From Lentimicrobium sp. L6 (GTDB lineage: Bacteria; Bacteroidota; Bacteroidia; Bacteroidales; UBA12170), in contig NZ_JABKCA010000054.1 in NCBI RefSeq assembly GCF_013166655.1, positions 1 to 41,956 on the forward strand: DNA of 41,956 nucleotides. Direction: 5' to 3'. Each line of letters starts with the position of its first letter. The stretch's first letter is position 1. A program made the translations under genes and the position numbers. The notes under the pieces were generated by a model. The model ran no database searches, was not told the origin of the DNA, and saw only the letters and a program-made list of their open reading frames with translations. Of this stretch, positions 17,585 to 26,099 are shown one piece after another.

Positions 17585-19549
17585 ATGAAAAAATCTTTAC
17601 TATTTGTTTTGACGGCATTGGCTATGTTCTCCTTTGCCCAGGTTCCGTATAACCAGAATATTGATCAAAAATGTAGTCACCAACATCATTTTGAACAAAG
17701 CTTTAAATCGACCAATGATGTTACTCATGTAGCAGATCTGTACGATATGCATTTTGTGCATCTGGATTTAAACGTAGAAAGTACCAGTACTGCTGTTGGA
17801 GGTTCTGCTCATATGCTTGCCAAAGTTTCATCTCCAAATTTAGACACTATTTATTTAGAATTAAACGAAGCCTTAACCATAGATTCTATGCGCTTTAATG
17901 GTGAGTTGGTTAGTCCAACTTTTGTAGATTCCGAAATATTTTTGGTGGTTGAAGAAATGGTAGAAGGTGATGATATTGATTTGATCACTTATTATCACGG
18001 AGATTCTTCTTCTGGAGGAGGTTTCTTCAGTGGTATTTCCTCAGAATATAATAATTCCTATGGTAAATATGTGACCTGGACTTTATCTGAACCTTTTTCT
18101 GCCCGTGACTGGTGGCCAGTACGTCAAAATCTTAATGATAAAATTGATTCAGTTTACCAAGACTATACTTGTTCAAGTTCGGAAATGGTAGGAACAAATG
18201 GCCTTTTGACCGAGGTAATAGAAAATGGAGGCTTGACAAAAACATATAAATGGAAAACAAACTATCCAATTTCGTATTATTTAATGTCATTTTCAGTTTC
18301 TGAATATCAAGAGTATAATGTGTATGCTAAACCTATTCAATTAGATGGTGATTCCGTGTTAATACAGAATTTTATTTATGATCATCCAAATTGTTTGCCC
18401 AATAATCAGAATAATATTAATAGATCATCCGAGATTATGGAGCTTTTATCTGAGCTTTATGGTTTGTATCCCTTCCATGAAGAAAAGTATGGAAATTGTT
18501 TAGCTGAAATAGGTGGAGGTATGGAGCATCAAACCATGACGACTATTGGAAGTTTTGAGTTTGGCTTGAATACTCATGAAATGGCACACCAATGGTATGG
18601 AGATAATATTACTTGTGCAACTTGGAGTGATATTTGGATTAATGAGGGATTCGCAAGTTATTCAGAGTATTTGGGAGACCAATATCTGAATAGTCAAGGA
18701 ACTGCTAATTCCTGGATGAGCTCAGCACATAATAATATTATGCAACAGCCAAATGGAAGTGTTTATGTACCAGAAAACGAAGTGTATTATGGCAATGAAT
18801 GGCGTATATTTGATGGTCGTTTAACCTATAAAAAAGGAGCGGCTATTATTCATTCTCTTCGCTATTTAATTGATGATGATGAACTTTTCTTTGGAGCACT
18901 TCAGGACTATACAGAACAATACACAGACCAAATAGCATCAGGAATCGATTTTAAAAATTCTGTATCTGAATTTACAGGAGTAGATTTAGATTCTTATTTT
19001 GAGCAGTGGTATTTTGGAGAAGGATATCCAACTTATAGTGTTGAATATTATTATAATGATGCAGGTATGCATTTAACAATAAGTCATACTGCCTCTGCTT
19101 CTTTTTCAACTCCATACTTTGATTTACCATTAGAAGTGAAATTAAATTTTGGAGCCGGACAAGATACTATTATAAAGATTCCTATCACCAGTAACCTTGT
19201 CTCTTATCAAACAGAAATTTCTCAGCCAGTCATTCAAGTTGTCGTAGATCCTGATAATTGGATTATCAATAAGGTAGGTTCTGTTACAGTAGGAACTTCG
19301 GAATTGCAAAATGAACTTGGTTTAGTTGTTGGTCCGAACCCTGTAAAAGATGAATTACAGATTTTATTTAATGAGGAGTCTAATCAGGTTAAAGAAATCA
19401 GTCTTTTAGATTTAAGCGGACGAGAGATTCAGCATATGAGTACTACAAGCAATTTGAGTATGGATGTAGCTGACTTGCCAGCAGGAACTTATTTAGTAAG
19501 TGTTAATGATGGTCAATCCATAGTAACACGAAAAGTGTTGAAGCGATAG
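17585..19549 (+). CDS. T9SS-sorted M1-family aminopeptidase
   Basis: A 654-aa secreted zinc metallopeptidase. The signal peptide is residues 1-19 (ends SFAQ). The substrate-binding GAMEN-like motif is GGGMEH (about 310). The zinc site is complete: HEMAH at 331-335 and Glu354 in WINEGFASY, the exact HExxH-x18-E spacing of family M1. The C-terminal ~75 residues (from VGPNPVKDE to VLKR) form a T9SS type A sorting domain. It should release N-terminal amino acids from peptides outside the cell. The large C-terminal helical domain of classical aminopeptidase N is absent, as in short bacterial M1 proteins. A weak -7-like box (TATCTTTA, 17551-17558) precedes it. It is monocistronic and convergent with purA. 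Confidence 0.93.
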   Translation: MKKSLLFVLTALAMFSFAQVPYNQNIDQKCSHQHHFEQSFKSTNDVTHVADLYDMHFVHLDLNVESTSTAVGGSAHMLAKVSSPNLDTIYLELNEALTIDSMRFNGELVSPTFVDSEIFLVVEEMVEGDDIDLITYYHGDSSSGGGFFSGISSEYNNSYGKYVTWTLSEPFSARDWWPVRQNLNDKIDSVYQDYTCSSSEMVGTNGLLTEVIENGGLTKTYKWKTNYPISYYLMSFSVSEYQEYNVYAKPIQLDGDSVLIQNFIYDHPNCLPNNQNNINRSSEIMELLSELYGLYPFHEEKYGNCLAEIGGGMEHQTMTTIGSFEFGLNTHEMAHQWYGDNITCATWSDIWINEGFASYSEYLGDQYLNSQGTANSWMSSAHNNIMQQPNGSVYVPENEVYYGNEWRIFDGRLTYKKGAAIIHSLRYLIDDDELFFGALQDYTEQYTDQIASGIDFKNSVSEFTGVDLDSYFEQWYFGEGYPTYSVEYYYNDAGMHLTISHTASASFSTPYFDLPLEVKLNFGAGQDTIIKIPITSNLVSYQTEISQPVIQVVVDPDNWIINKVGSVTVGTSELQNELGLVVGPNPVKDELQILFNEESNQVKEISLLDLSGREIQHMSTTSNLSMDVADLPAGTYLVSVNDGQSIVTRKVLKR

Positions 19550-19565
19550 TGTTTCAATTAAACAC

Positions 19566-19602
19566 AAAAAATCCCGAATTCAATTGAATTCGGGATTTTT
19601 TT
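19566..19602. terminator. Bidirectional terminator between the M1 gene and purA
   Basis: A long, nearly perfect palindrome centred at 19583 (AATCCCGAATTC with GAATTCGGGATT) is flanked by A runs on the left and T runs on the right. It can end both convergent transcripts. Confidence 0.9.
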
Positions 19603-19620
19603 ATGTCTTATTACGAGAAC

Positions 19621-20913
19621 TTATTCTCTAATAATAGTTTGAGTTCGATCTGGTCCAACAGAAACGATAGTCACAGGTACTTCTGTTTCTTTCTCAACAA
19701 AAGCTATGTAGGTCATTAACTCTTCAGGGATATCTTCTATCTTCTCAACTTTGGTGATGTCTTGTTTCCAGCCTTTGTGAATAGAATATTCAGGCTTTAA
19801 ATTGTCATCATTAATTTCGAATGGGAAGTAGTCTAATTCTTCTTCTCCATAGATGTATTTTTCTCCTACTTTGATATGGTCAAAATCATCCATCACATCA
19901 GCCTTTGTAATCACCAAATCAGTAACGCCATTCAGCATAATGGCATATTTAAGTGCAGGCAAGTCTAACCAGCCACAACGGCGAGCTCTACCAGTAGTAC
20001 TTCCAAACTCATGACCATTATCTCTTAAGGCTTCTCCATCGGCATCGAAAAGTTCAGTAGGGAAGGGGCCGCTGCCCACTCTGGTACAATAAGCTTTAAA
20101 AACTCCATAAACTCGACCAATTTTTTGAGGCGCAATACCTAATCCAGAACAAACGCTGCTGGCAATAGTATTACTAGAAGTAACAAATGGATAAGAACCA
20201 AACTCCACATCTAGCATAGTACCTTGAGCGCCTTCTGCTAAAACTCGTTCACCATTCTTCAATGCCTTATTAATATAATGCTCCGAATCTATTAAATTCA
20301 TAGCTTTAAGAGTCTCAGTCGTAGCCATCCACTTTTCTTCATATTCTGGGAAAGGCAACCCATCGATTAAAAACTCATTAGTATCAAATTTATAGCTTTC
20401 AACAATCGTTAAATGCTGTTCTCTCTTCTTGTTGTATTTTTCTTGGAAGTTACCACAAGTCAAATCACCAACTCTTAAACCAGTACGGCTAATTTTGTCG
20501 GTATAACAAGGGCCAATACCTTTTAAGGTAGAACCAATTTTTAATGCACCTTTCGATTTTTCATAAACAGCATCTAATAACCTATGAGAAGGAAGAATTA
20601 AATGAGCCTTTTTAGAAACAAAAAGGTTTTTCTCAGGTTTTACATTCGATAGTCTTAATTTTTGAATCTCTTTATCAAAAATATAAGGGTCTATAATGAC
20701 CCCGTTTCCAATAATATTTTTGGTGGTTTCATGAAAGATTCCTGATGGAATAGTATGTAAAACGTGTTTTTCACCATTGAACTCTAAGGTGTGACCAGCA
20801 TTTGGTCCGCCTTGAAATCGTGCAATGATATCATAGTCTGGTGTAAAAACATCAACAATTTTCCCTTTTCCTTCGTCTCCCCATTGAAGCCCTAATAATA
20901 CATCAACCTTCAT
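19621..20913 (-). CDS. purA: Adenylosuccinate synthetase
   Basis: A 430-aa enzyme of normal PurA length. It condenses IMP and aspartate using GTP to make adenylosuccinate, the first committed step to AMP. The P-loop-like GDEGKGK is at 12-18, the catalytic Asp is in WGDEGKG, and the family motifs GPNAGHT, LKGIGPCYTDK, EGAQGTMLD and STTGRARRCGWLD are all present. It is a single-gene unit with its own promoter and a shared terminator with the M1 gene. Confidence 0.98.
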   Translation of the reverse strand: MKVDVLLGLQWGDEGKGKIVDVFTPDYDIIARFQGGPNAGHTLEFNGEKHVLHTIPSGIFHETTKNIIGNGVIIDPYIFDKEIQKLRLSNVKPEKNLFVSKKAHLILPSHRLLDAVYEKSKGALKIGSTLKGIGPCYTDKISRTGLRVGDLTCGNFQEKYNKKREQHLTIVESYKFDTNEFLIDGLPFPEYEEKWMATTETLKAMNLIDSEHYINKALKNGERVLAEGAQGTMLDVEFGSYPFVTSSNTIASSVCSGLGIAPQKIGRVYGVFKAYCTRVGSGPFPTELFDADGEALRDNGHEFGSTTGRARRCGWLDLPALKYAIMLNGVTDLVITKADVMDDFDHIKVGEKYIYGEEELDYFPFEINDDNLKPEYSIHKGWKQDITKVEKIEDIPEELMTYIAFVEKETEVPVTIVSVGPDRTQTIIRE

Positions 20914-21004
20914 TTTAATATGCTGTTTTTATGATCAAAATATCTATAAATAAAGAAAGCAATTTCGTCCCCAGAATATTGCTTTTCTTGTTTTATTAAC
21001 TTGA

Positions 21005-21038
21005 CAAAGATACATTTAATTGCAGCGAACTATGCAAA
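21005..21038 (-). promoter_or_regulatory. purA promoter
   Basis: On the - strand: TTTG at 21038-21035, a 22-nt spacer (slightly long), then TATCTTTG at 21012-21005. It would give a leader of about 85 nt before the purA ATG. No purine riboswitch-like structure is obvious in the leader. Confidence 0.55.
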
Positions 21039-21072
21039 AAAAATGCATGAAATAATAAATTTCTAAAAATAC

Positions 21073-21102
21073 TTGACTAGATTGGATTATTGCTTATTTT
21101 TG
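21073..21102 (+). promoter_or_regulatory. tRNA-Ala promoter
   Basis: TTG at 21073-21075 (in TTGAC), a 19-nt spacer, then TATTTTTG at 21095-21102. It is divergent from the purA promoter and 47 nt before the mature tRNA. Confidence 0.8.
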
Positions 21103-21149
21103 CACTCGCAATATTTAGAATTTTAGTCTAAATAAGTTCATATTGTATT

Positions 21150-21223
21150 GGGGGATTAGCTCAGTTGGCTAGAGCGTTTGACTGGCAGTCAAAAGGTCAG
21201 CGGTTCGATTCCGCTATTCTCCA
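21150..21223 (+). tRNA. tRNA-Ala (anticodon GGC)
   Basis: A 74-nt cloverleaf. The acceptor stem pairs GGGGGAT with ATTCTCC and includes the G3-U70 pair that specifies alanine. The anticodon stem TTTGA/TCAAA encloses loop CTGGCAG, so the anticodon is GGC. The T arm is AGCGG-TTCGATT-CCGCT. The discriminator base is A; CCA is not encoded. A terminator follows 20 nt later. The gene marks the boundary between conserved genes and the accessory segment. Confidence 0.96.
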
Positions 21224-21243
21224 CTTGTAAAATACAGATTGTC

Positions 21244-21274
21244 AAGGCTTTGCGAATTGCGAAGCCTTTTTTTA
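21244..21274 (+). terminator. tRNA terminator
   Basis: AAGGCTT (21244-21250) pairs with AAGCCTT (21262-21268), followed by a run of seven T. Confidence 0.85.
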
Positions 21275-21278
21275 TTTT

Positions 21279-21304
21279 CTGGAGTGCCCTTCTGGAGTGC
21301 CCTT
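21279..21304. repeat. 13-bp perfect tandem duplication
   Basis: CTGGAGTGCCCTT occurs twice with no gap (21279-21291 and 21292-21304), directly after the tRNA terminator. It sits at the junction with the accessory segment and might be a footprint of an insertion. No integrase gene is present. Confidence 0.7.
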
Positions 21305-21397
21305 TTTGAAAAAATTGAAACCAAATAACCGAAAGATTTATCTTCCCCCATAGAAACAATCTTTTGAAAATTCTAATATACCTTATTAAGGAAGTTG

Positions 21398-21427
21398 AGC
21401 CTCACTGATAAGTGGGGCTTTTATTTT
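21398..21427 (+). terminator. Orphan terminator-like hairpin
   Basis: AGCCTCAC (21398-21405) pairs with GTGGGGCT (21412-21419), followed by a T-rich run. No gene ends here, so it may be left from a deleted gene. It resembles the hairpin at 3293-3326 in stem sequence. Confidence 0.55.
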
Positions 21428-21473
21428 TGTCAATATTGACTTCTTTAGATTTGATAAATCGTGTTCATAGGCC

Positions 21474-21600
21474 ATCGGAATATGATACGAAGAATAGTGA
21501 TAAATACGGAGTTTAAAGGATTCGAGTCAGCTCAAAGAAGTTAACAGGAATACAAATTATAAATATCATTAGAAAGAATCAGATTGAAAACTCAAAGTGG
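21474..21600 (+). mobile_element. Degenerate IS6-family 3' fragment, copy A
   Basis: This stretch matches, with many substitutions and small indels, the transposase 3' region of the IS6-family element at 25851-25960 (shared words include ATCGGAATAT, TTCGAGTCAG, CATTAGAAAGAATCAGA). It has no open frame. The right end of the element is missing here and is replaced by IS21-like repeats from 21605 on. Confidence 0.75.
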
Positions 21601-21604
21601 AAAA

Positions 21605-21866
21605 GCCAGTCACATTGATCACCCTGTGCCAATCTGATTGACCACCCCTCAGTTTCACCGAGAAAAGTTTTCATTACATTATCAATTAGTTATTCAAATT
21701 AATTTGTTTATTTGTTCCCTAGCTCCTATAGCAACTCAAATGCAGGATTAAGCAGGGTAGGTGAGTGTTCTTTTTTAGGGTGGTCAGTTTGCTCCGGCGA
21801 ACATGGTCACTTTAGTCCGGCCTGGGGTGGTCAGTTTAAATCGGCCAAGGGTGGTCAACTTCAGCG
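21605..21866. mobile_element. Orphan IS21-like terminal repeats without transposase
   Basis: Four imperfect units like GGTGGTCAGTTTGCTCCGGC lie on the + strand at 21778-21798, 21803-21821, 21826-21845 and 21850-21866 (about 24-bp period). Two related units lie on the - strand at 21605-21623 and 21628-21646. Multiple short terminal repeats of this kind are typical of IS21-family ends in Bacteroidota. The 130 bp between the two groups holds no istA or istB, so this is an internally deleted or MITE-like remnant. An 85-codon ORF running through the repeats (21712-21969) is not a gene. The family call rests on remembered IS21 ends. Confidence 0.6.
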
Positions 21867-21926
21867 TTTTTTCCACACTGATTTAATTTTGTCAATATTG
21901 ACTTTTTTGAAATTTTTATCTGAACC

Positions 21927-22138
21927 ATCGGAATATCAAGAGAAGAATAGCTATAAATACAGGATTTAAAGAATTCGAATCAGCCCAAAGAAACTAGCAG
22001 GAATAGAAACCGTAAATACCATAAGAAAGAATCAGATAGAAAATCCCAAGGCTACTACTTTCAAAACATTTTACTCTTTAGCCGTATAATATTTAATTAT
22101 ATTTGATTTTTAGAATTCGTTTGAATTAATGCGACAGA
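21927..22138 (+). mobile_element. Degenerate IS6-family 3' fragment, copy B
   Basis: This is closer than copy A to the element at 25851-26065 and reaches further, past the transposase end (CCGTATAATATTTAA) to a decayed right inverted repeat (AATTAATGCGACAGA). A shared stretch before both copies, GTCAATATTGACTT, shows that A and B are duplicates of the same fragment plus flank. Confidence 0.75.
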
Positions 22139-22142
22139 TTCA

Positions 22143-22197
22143 TAGTATTTAATTATATTTCATTTTTAATTTGACGTAGGATTAATGCTACAGAACC
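22143..22197 (+). mobile_element. Third IS6-family right end, copy C
   Basis: The last ~55 bp of an IS6-type element, ending GGATTAATGCTACAGAACC (right repeat GATTAATGCGACAGAACC in the best copy). It follows copy B directly and ends 8 nt before the stop of the TonB-dependent receptor gene. Confidence 0.7.
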
Positions 22198-22204
22198 AGG
22201 CATT

Positions 22205-24652
22205 CTAATTATTTTCCTTCTCCCCCTCTTTCACATCATCATTTATTATGCCCCTTTTAGTCTTCCTTACACTCTTGGTCATTTTACCAAATTTGTAATA
22301 AATATTTATTGAAAAACTCCTATTAGGTCTGAAGTAGTAACTTTGAAAGTAGAAATCTTCATTACTCATTGTACTATTAAATGTCATTTCTTTCTCCAAA
22401 AAGTTATTAGCTCCAGCAGAAATACTAAACTTTCCATCATAAAACTCCTTTTTAATCGAAACCCCATAATATTTGAATGATGACATTTCACTTTGCAATC
22501 TAACCGAAGGAGTATTGTATCCTCCATAGAATGACAATTTGTAAGTTGTTTTAAACTCATATTGTCCTCTCAAATAAAATGAGTTCCCCCATCCTGAATT
22601 ACCCTGACTAGTGTTGTCATTGTTTGTTATATCACTATAATTTGCTCCAAGATTAGCATTAAAGTTAAAGTTGCTTCTAATTCTAAAATTTAAATTTGCG
22701 GAAATGTAATATGTTTTCTTGGTTACAATATTTTCATATGTTGAATATAGTATATCATTTTCAACCCATGATAATCTATCTATACCATTATTAGTAAATG
22801 AGTATGAAACTCCAAAATTAATATTCCCCGACTTCATGAATTGGTTATGGTTAAATTCAATGGAATGATAATGTTCAGGATCAAGGAATGGGTTTCCATA
22901 TCTAATTGATTGGGGATTCGAATCATCAACGTATGGGTTTAAATACCAAATACTAGGCCGCTGTATACGTTTCGAATATGATAATTGAAAGCTGCTTCTC
23001 TGACTGTACTGAAAACTAAAACTACAAGATGGAACGAACTCAAAACTAGTGTTGTCAAATGAAGGATTTTTGTCTGACAAAACTATACCTTTTGTGCAAG
23101 CTCTCTCACAGCGTAGTCCTCCTATAAACCCAAACTTATTAATCTTACCTTGAAAAGCAATATATGCAGCAATGATCTCCTGATTATGCTTAAAATCAGA
23201 ATATTGACTTGTATCTGGTTCGTAATTATCAGATTCCAAATTAAATACCTGAGCGCTATCGATACTTTTATTAATTCTCCTGATGTACTTTGAACCTAAT
23301 TCAATCTTGTGTGATGTTAAAACAGGATAAACATAATCGGCTTGAAATGTATGTTCAGTGCTACGTTCTTTACTATAGAAATTTCTTTTTTCGGTATTAT
23401 AATTATACACAGAGTCTATCGTTTGTTTCTGTATTTGTTTTTCAGGGCTGTTTTCCAGTTTATATGATAGAGTTAAGACCTCCTCTTTATTCCTTTTAGC
23501 AATTCTTTGATAATCAATATTTCCTGATGGTTGTTTCCATGTATTATTGCTTGGATTATTCATATTAAAGGATTGGTATAATTCATTTTCAGAATTATAT
23601 ATAGACTTAAAAATCTCATCTTTACTATTCCAATCGCCAGCAAAAAAACTGAATGATGCACTTATTAAGTTTAAAGAATCTATTTCATAACTAAAATTAC
23701 CATTTCCCCATCCAAAAATCGATTCAAATTCAGATTCTCCAAAAGTATTTATCGTATGCGCATCATGAATATTGTAATTCTCTCTTTTTGATTCTATGCG
23801 ATTCTTAGTTCGATTATTGTTAAAATGGGTTCCACCAAAATTAAGTGAGAAAACAAGTTTGCCCAAAGATGTTGAAAATGTTGCCCCGCAATTTATACGA
23901 CCTAAATTGTCTACTCCTACGTTAACAGAACCAAAAGTTCCAAAAATCATCCTCTTATAAGTGACAATATCGATAATGCCACCAATCCCTTCAGCATCAT
24001 ATTTTGCACCAGGTGAAGTAATTACCTCTACTCGTTTAATATTGCTCGCAGGGATTGATTTTAATATCTCTTTAGGATTTCGAGTTAGCATAATTGAAAG
24101 CTTACCATTTAAATAAACCTTGAAATTACTTGCTCCTTTCAGCAAAACATTGTCTTCACCATCTATAGATAGAAATGGTACATTGCGTAGCATCTCCAGA
24201 GCCGTTGATGCATGCGCATCCGGATCAACTTCAACGTTGTAAATCACCTTATTGGCTTCCAATTTTATGAGTTGCTTTTGTGCCACTATTTCAACACCGT
24301 CTAATTCTGTTGCCGCCCCCGAAACTAGAATCTTTCCTAAGTCGATTTCATTTTCACCTCTAATTAGAAGAAGTTCCATCTCATAAGGAGAAAAACCTAT
24401 GGAGCTAATTATCATAGTATATGAAGCCGCGGAATCAATAATAAAATTGAATTTGCCATTCATATCAGCTGCCAGTCGTTTAACAACAGTTTTTTCGGGA
24501 AGTTTATAAATCGAAATTGTAGAGAAAGGTACGCTTTCGTTGTTTATCGAGTCAATAATTCTCCCTTTAACTTGAAAAGCGAGGCTATCTTTTTGGGCAT
24601 TAAGTGAGTAAAGAATAATAAATAATAAAGAAATTAATATCGTTTTTTTCAT
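22205..24652 (-). CDS. TonB-dependent-receptor-like outer-membrane beta-barrel protein
   Basis: An 815-aa outer-membrane protein. The signal peptide is residues 1-19 (ends LNAQ). A CarboxypepD_reg-like beta-sandwich (about 25-110) starts VKGRIIDSINNESVPFSTI. A plug domain (about 120-235) includes SIPASNIKRVEVITSPGAKYDAEGIGGIIDI. The rest is an outer-membrane beta-barrel of the OMP_b-brl_3 type, with SYSKRIQRPSIWYLNPY, and the final barrel strand ends near IYYKFGK, followed by an unusual ~28-residue charged tail. No SusD partner is present, so it is not a standard polysaccharide locus; peptide or metal uptake, or signalling, is possible. Downstream lie IS6 right-end remnants. Confidence 0.9.
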   Translation of the reverse strand: MKKTILISLLFIILYSLNAQKDSLAFQVKGRIIDSINNESVPFSTISIYKLPEKTVVKRLAADMNGKFNFIIDSAASYTMIISSIGFSPYEMELLLIRGENEIDLGKILVSGAATELDGVEIVAQKQLIKLEANKVIYNVEVDPDAHASTALEMLRNVPFLSIDGEDNVLLKGASNFKVYLNGKLSIMLTRNPKEILKSIPASNIKRVEVITSPGAKYDAEGIGGIIDIVTYKRMIFGTFGSVNVGVDNLGRINCGATFSTSLGKLVFSLNFGGTHFNNNRTKNRIESKRENYNIHDAHTINTFGESEFESIFGWGNGNFSYEIDSLNLISASFSFFAGDWNSKDEIFKSIYNSENELYQSFNMNNPSNNTWKQPSGNIDYQRIAKRNKEEVLTLSYKLENSPEKQIQKQTIDSVYNYNTEKRNFYSKERSTEHTFQADYVYPVLTSHKIELGSKYIRRINKSIDSAQVFNLESDNYEPDTSQYSDFKHNQEIIAAYIAFQGKINKFGFIGGLRCERACTKGIVLSDKNPSFDNTSFEFVPSCSFSFQYSQRSSFQLSYSKRIQRPSIWYLNPYVDDSNPQSIRYGNPFLDPEHYHSIEFNHNQFMKSGNINFGVSYSFTNNGIDRLSWVENDILYSTYENIVTKKTYYISANLNFRIRSNFNFNANLGANYSDITNNDNTSQGNSGWGNSFYLRGQYEFKTTYKLSFYGGYNTPSVRLQSEMSSFKYYGVSIKKEFYDGKFSISAGANNFLEKEMTFNSTMSNEDFYFQSYYFRPNRSFSINIYYKFGKMTKSVRKTKRGIINDDVKEGEKENN

Positions 24653-24906
24653 GAAATGTTTTTAAAATATTTATAAATTAATATCATCAAAATGGTATAT
24701 TACCTATTATAAATGTAAAAGTCTGGCCATTATTTATTATCAACAAATATTTTCGATAAACAAATGTCGTTCAGCAATGAAACAAGATATTAAAAGGAAT
24801 TCACTTGTTCACATATTCTACCATGCATTCGACTTAATCACTCCAGATCAATATCATTTCTAATTTCATGATCAAACTAAAACATTAATTAGATGTTAAA
24901 TCCCCA
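24653..24906. other. Intergenic region upstream of the receptor gene
   Basis: I see no gene. It should hold the receptor promoter on the - strand, but no perfect TAnnTTTG box is found, only a near match near 24870 (CAAACTAA on the + strand). Confidence 0.4.
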
Positions 24907-25283
24907 CTATTTCTCCATAAACCTATCCCTGCGTTCAGGTTGGTTCAAGTAATCATTAAATGATACTTATCTGTAGCTTCATCTGAGAATGTTCTTTCTC
25001 TAGTCATATTGTTTAAATAATCACTAAAAGAATTATTGCTTAATAATTCAATATTACATCTAAATTAAGGTGGCAAAGGAATAAATTGAATTCATCATTT
25101 TTAACTGTTTTGTCCCAATTTAATTCATAAACAATTAGCATTGTTTTATATTTGATTCTAAATTTTTGATCTACTTCATTTGATGATCATGCTTTATGTA
25201 CTTGATATACTTTTTCCATTCTGACCAAGATATCGCGTTAGATGTTCACATTGAGAATAAGCTCATCTATACGTTCGTAATTT
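24907..25283 (-). pseudogene. Decayed coding remnant cut by the IS6 element
   Basis: On the - strand a protein-like frame runs from the IS edge: PNYERIDELILNV, a TAA, RDILVRMEKVYQVHKA, a TGA, then about 56 open codons including KYKTMLIVYELNWDKT. After a one-base shift it continues as FSDYLNNMTRERTFSDE, and after another as NDYLNQPERRDRFMEK with a TAG at 24909-24907. The two DYLN(N/Q) segments look like an internal repeat. The family is not recognised. The 5' part is missing at the IS border. Two stops plus two shifts mean it is not functional if it was ever a gene. Confidence 0.45.
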
Positions 25284-26065
25284 GGTTCTGCCGCATTAAT
25301 TACCCAAAGTAAAATAATTTCTATTTTTATCCACCAACAAAACCATAATTGATGTTCAAGCACCACCGATATCCAAGAATTATTATACTTCCAGCAGTTT
25401 ATCTCAAATGAAGATTCACTTTAAGTTATAGAGATGTAGAGGAATTTCTTTCCATAATAGGAATTAGAGCAGATCACTCTAACATTCAAAGATGGGTTTT
25501 TAAATTTTCTCCAATGATTGAAGGAAATATGCATCGAAGGAAACGAAAGGTTTGTAATAGCTGGAGGATGGATGAAACCTACATTAAGGTTGGTGGTAAA
25601 GATCGTTACCTATATAAGGCTGTAGATAAATATGGGGATACCATAGACTTCCTACTAACCAAACGAAGTATGAAGGGATCAGCTCAGAAATTCTTGAATA
25701 ATGCCATTGGCAATAATAGAAAACCAAGGGTTATAAATTTCGATAAAAGTGGAGCAAATAAGGAAGGGATTAGGACATATAATAAACGGAATTTCAAGGA
25801 AATTAGATGGCGACAATGTAAATATTTAAACAATATTGTAGAGCAAAATTATCGGAATATCAAGAGGAGAATAGCCATCAATACTGGATTTAAAGAATTC
25901 GAGTCAGCCCAAAGAACACTAGCAGGAATAGAAACCATAGTATCATTAGAAAGAATCAGAAAGAAAAACCCAAGGATACTGCTTTCAGAACATTTAATTC
26001 TTTTGCTGTATAATATTTAAATATATTTAATTTTTTAAATTGAGTCGGATTAATGCGACAGAACC
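25284..26065 (+). mobile_element. IS6-family insertion sequence, nearly complete
   Basis: A 782-bp element. The left end GGTTCTGCCGCATTAAT (25284-25300) and right end ATTAATGCGACAGAACC (26049-26065) are inverted repeats matching at 16 of 17 positions, and GGTTCTGT(C/T)GCA is the IS6/IS240 family end. Length and gene layout fit the family. No 8-bp target duplication is seen (CGTAATTT left, GCAGAACC right), which suggests later rearrangement. Its transposase frame is broken. Confidence 0.88.
25352..26020 (+). pseudogene. IS6-family transposase with premature TGA
   Basis: Read from the ATG at 25352, the frame gives MFKHHRYPRIIILPAVYLK, then TGA (25409-25411), then RFTLSYRDVEEFLSIIGIRA and an open frame to 26020, 222 codons in all, the normal IS6 size. 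Only the part from the internal ATG at 25514 (168 aa) is free of stops. Counting from that internal Met, the DDE catalytic residues are kept: Asp20 (WRMDETY), Asp77 (INFDKSG) and Glu110 (NNIVEQNY). The usual EQDH after the catalytic Glu reads EQNY. The stop removes the N-terminal DNA-binding region, so the element is probably dead on its own. A single change could restore it. Confidence 0.85.
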
Positions 26066-26099
26066 GCAGAACCCGGCTGTACTGTATTAAAAATATAAA

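Noticed and set aside
21605-21866. CRISPR array
   Set aside because: The units are imperfect, occur in both orientations, and have only 3-6-nt gaps; they fit IS21-type end repeats.
21712-21969. 85-codon ORF on the + strand
   Set aside because: It runs through IS21-like end repeats and IS6 debris and has no protein-like signature.
22205-24652. SusC/SusD polysaccharide utilisation locus
   Set aside because: No SusD and no glycoside hydrolase is present near the receptor.
25352-26020. TGA read as tryptophan or selenocysteine in the transposase
   Set aside because: Other genes in the window end in TGA normally (for example the M13 and ASCH-like genes), no SECIS-like structure is seen, and decay is common in IS copies.
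25276-26073. 8-bp target duplication around the IS6 element
   Set aside because: The flanks CGTAATTT and GCAGAACC do not match.
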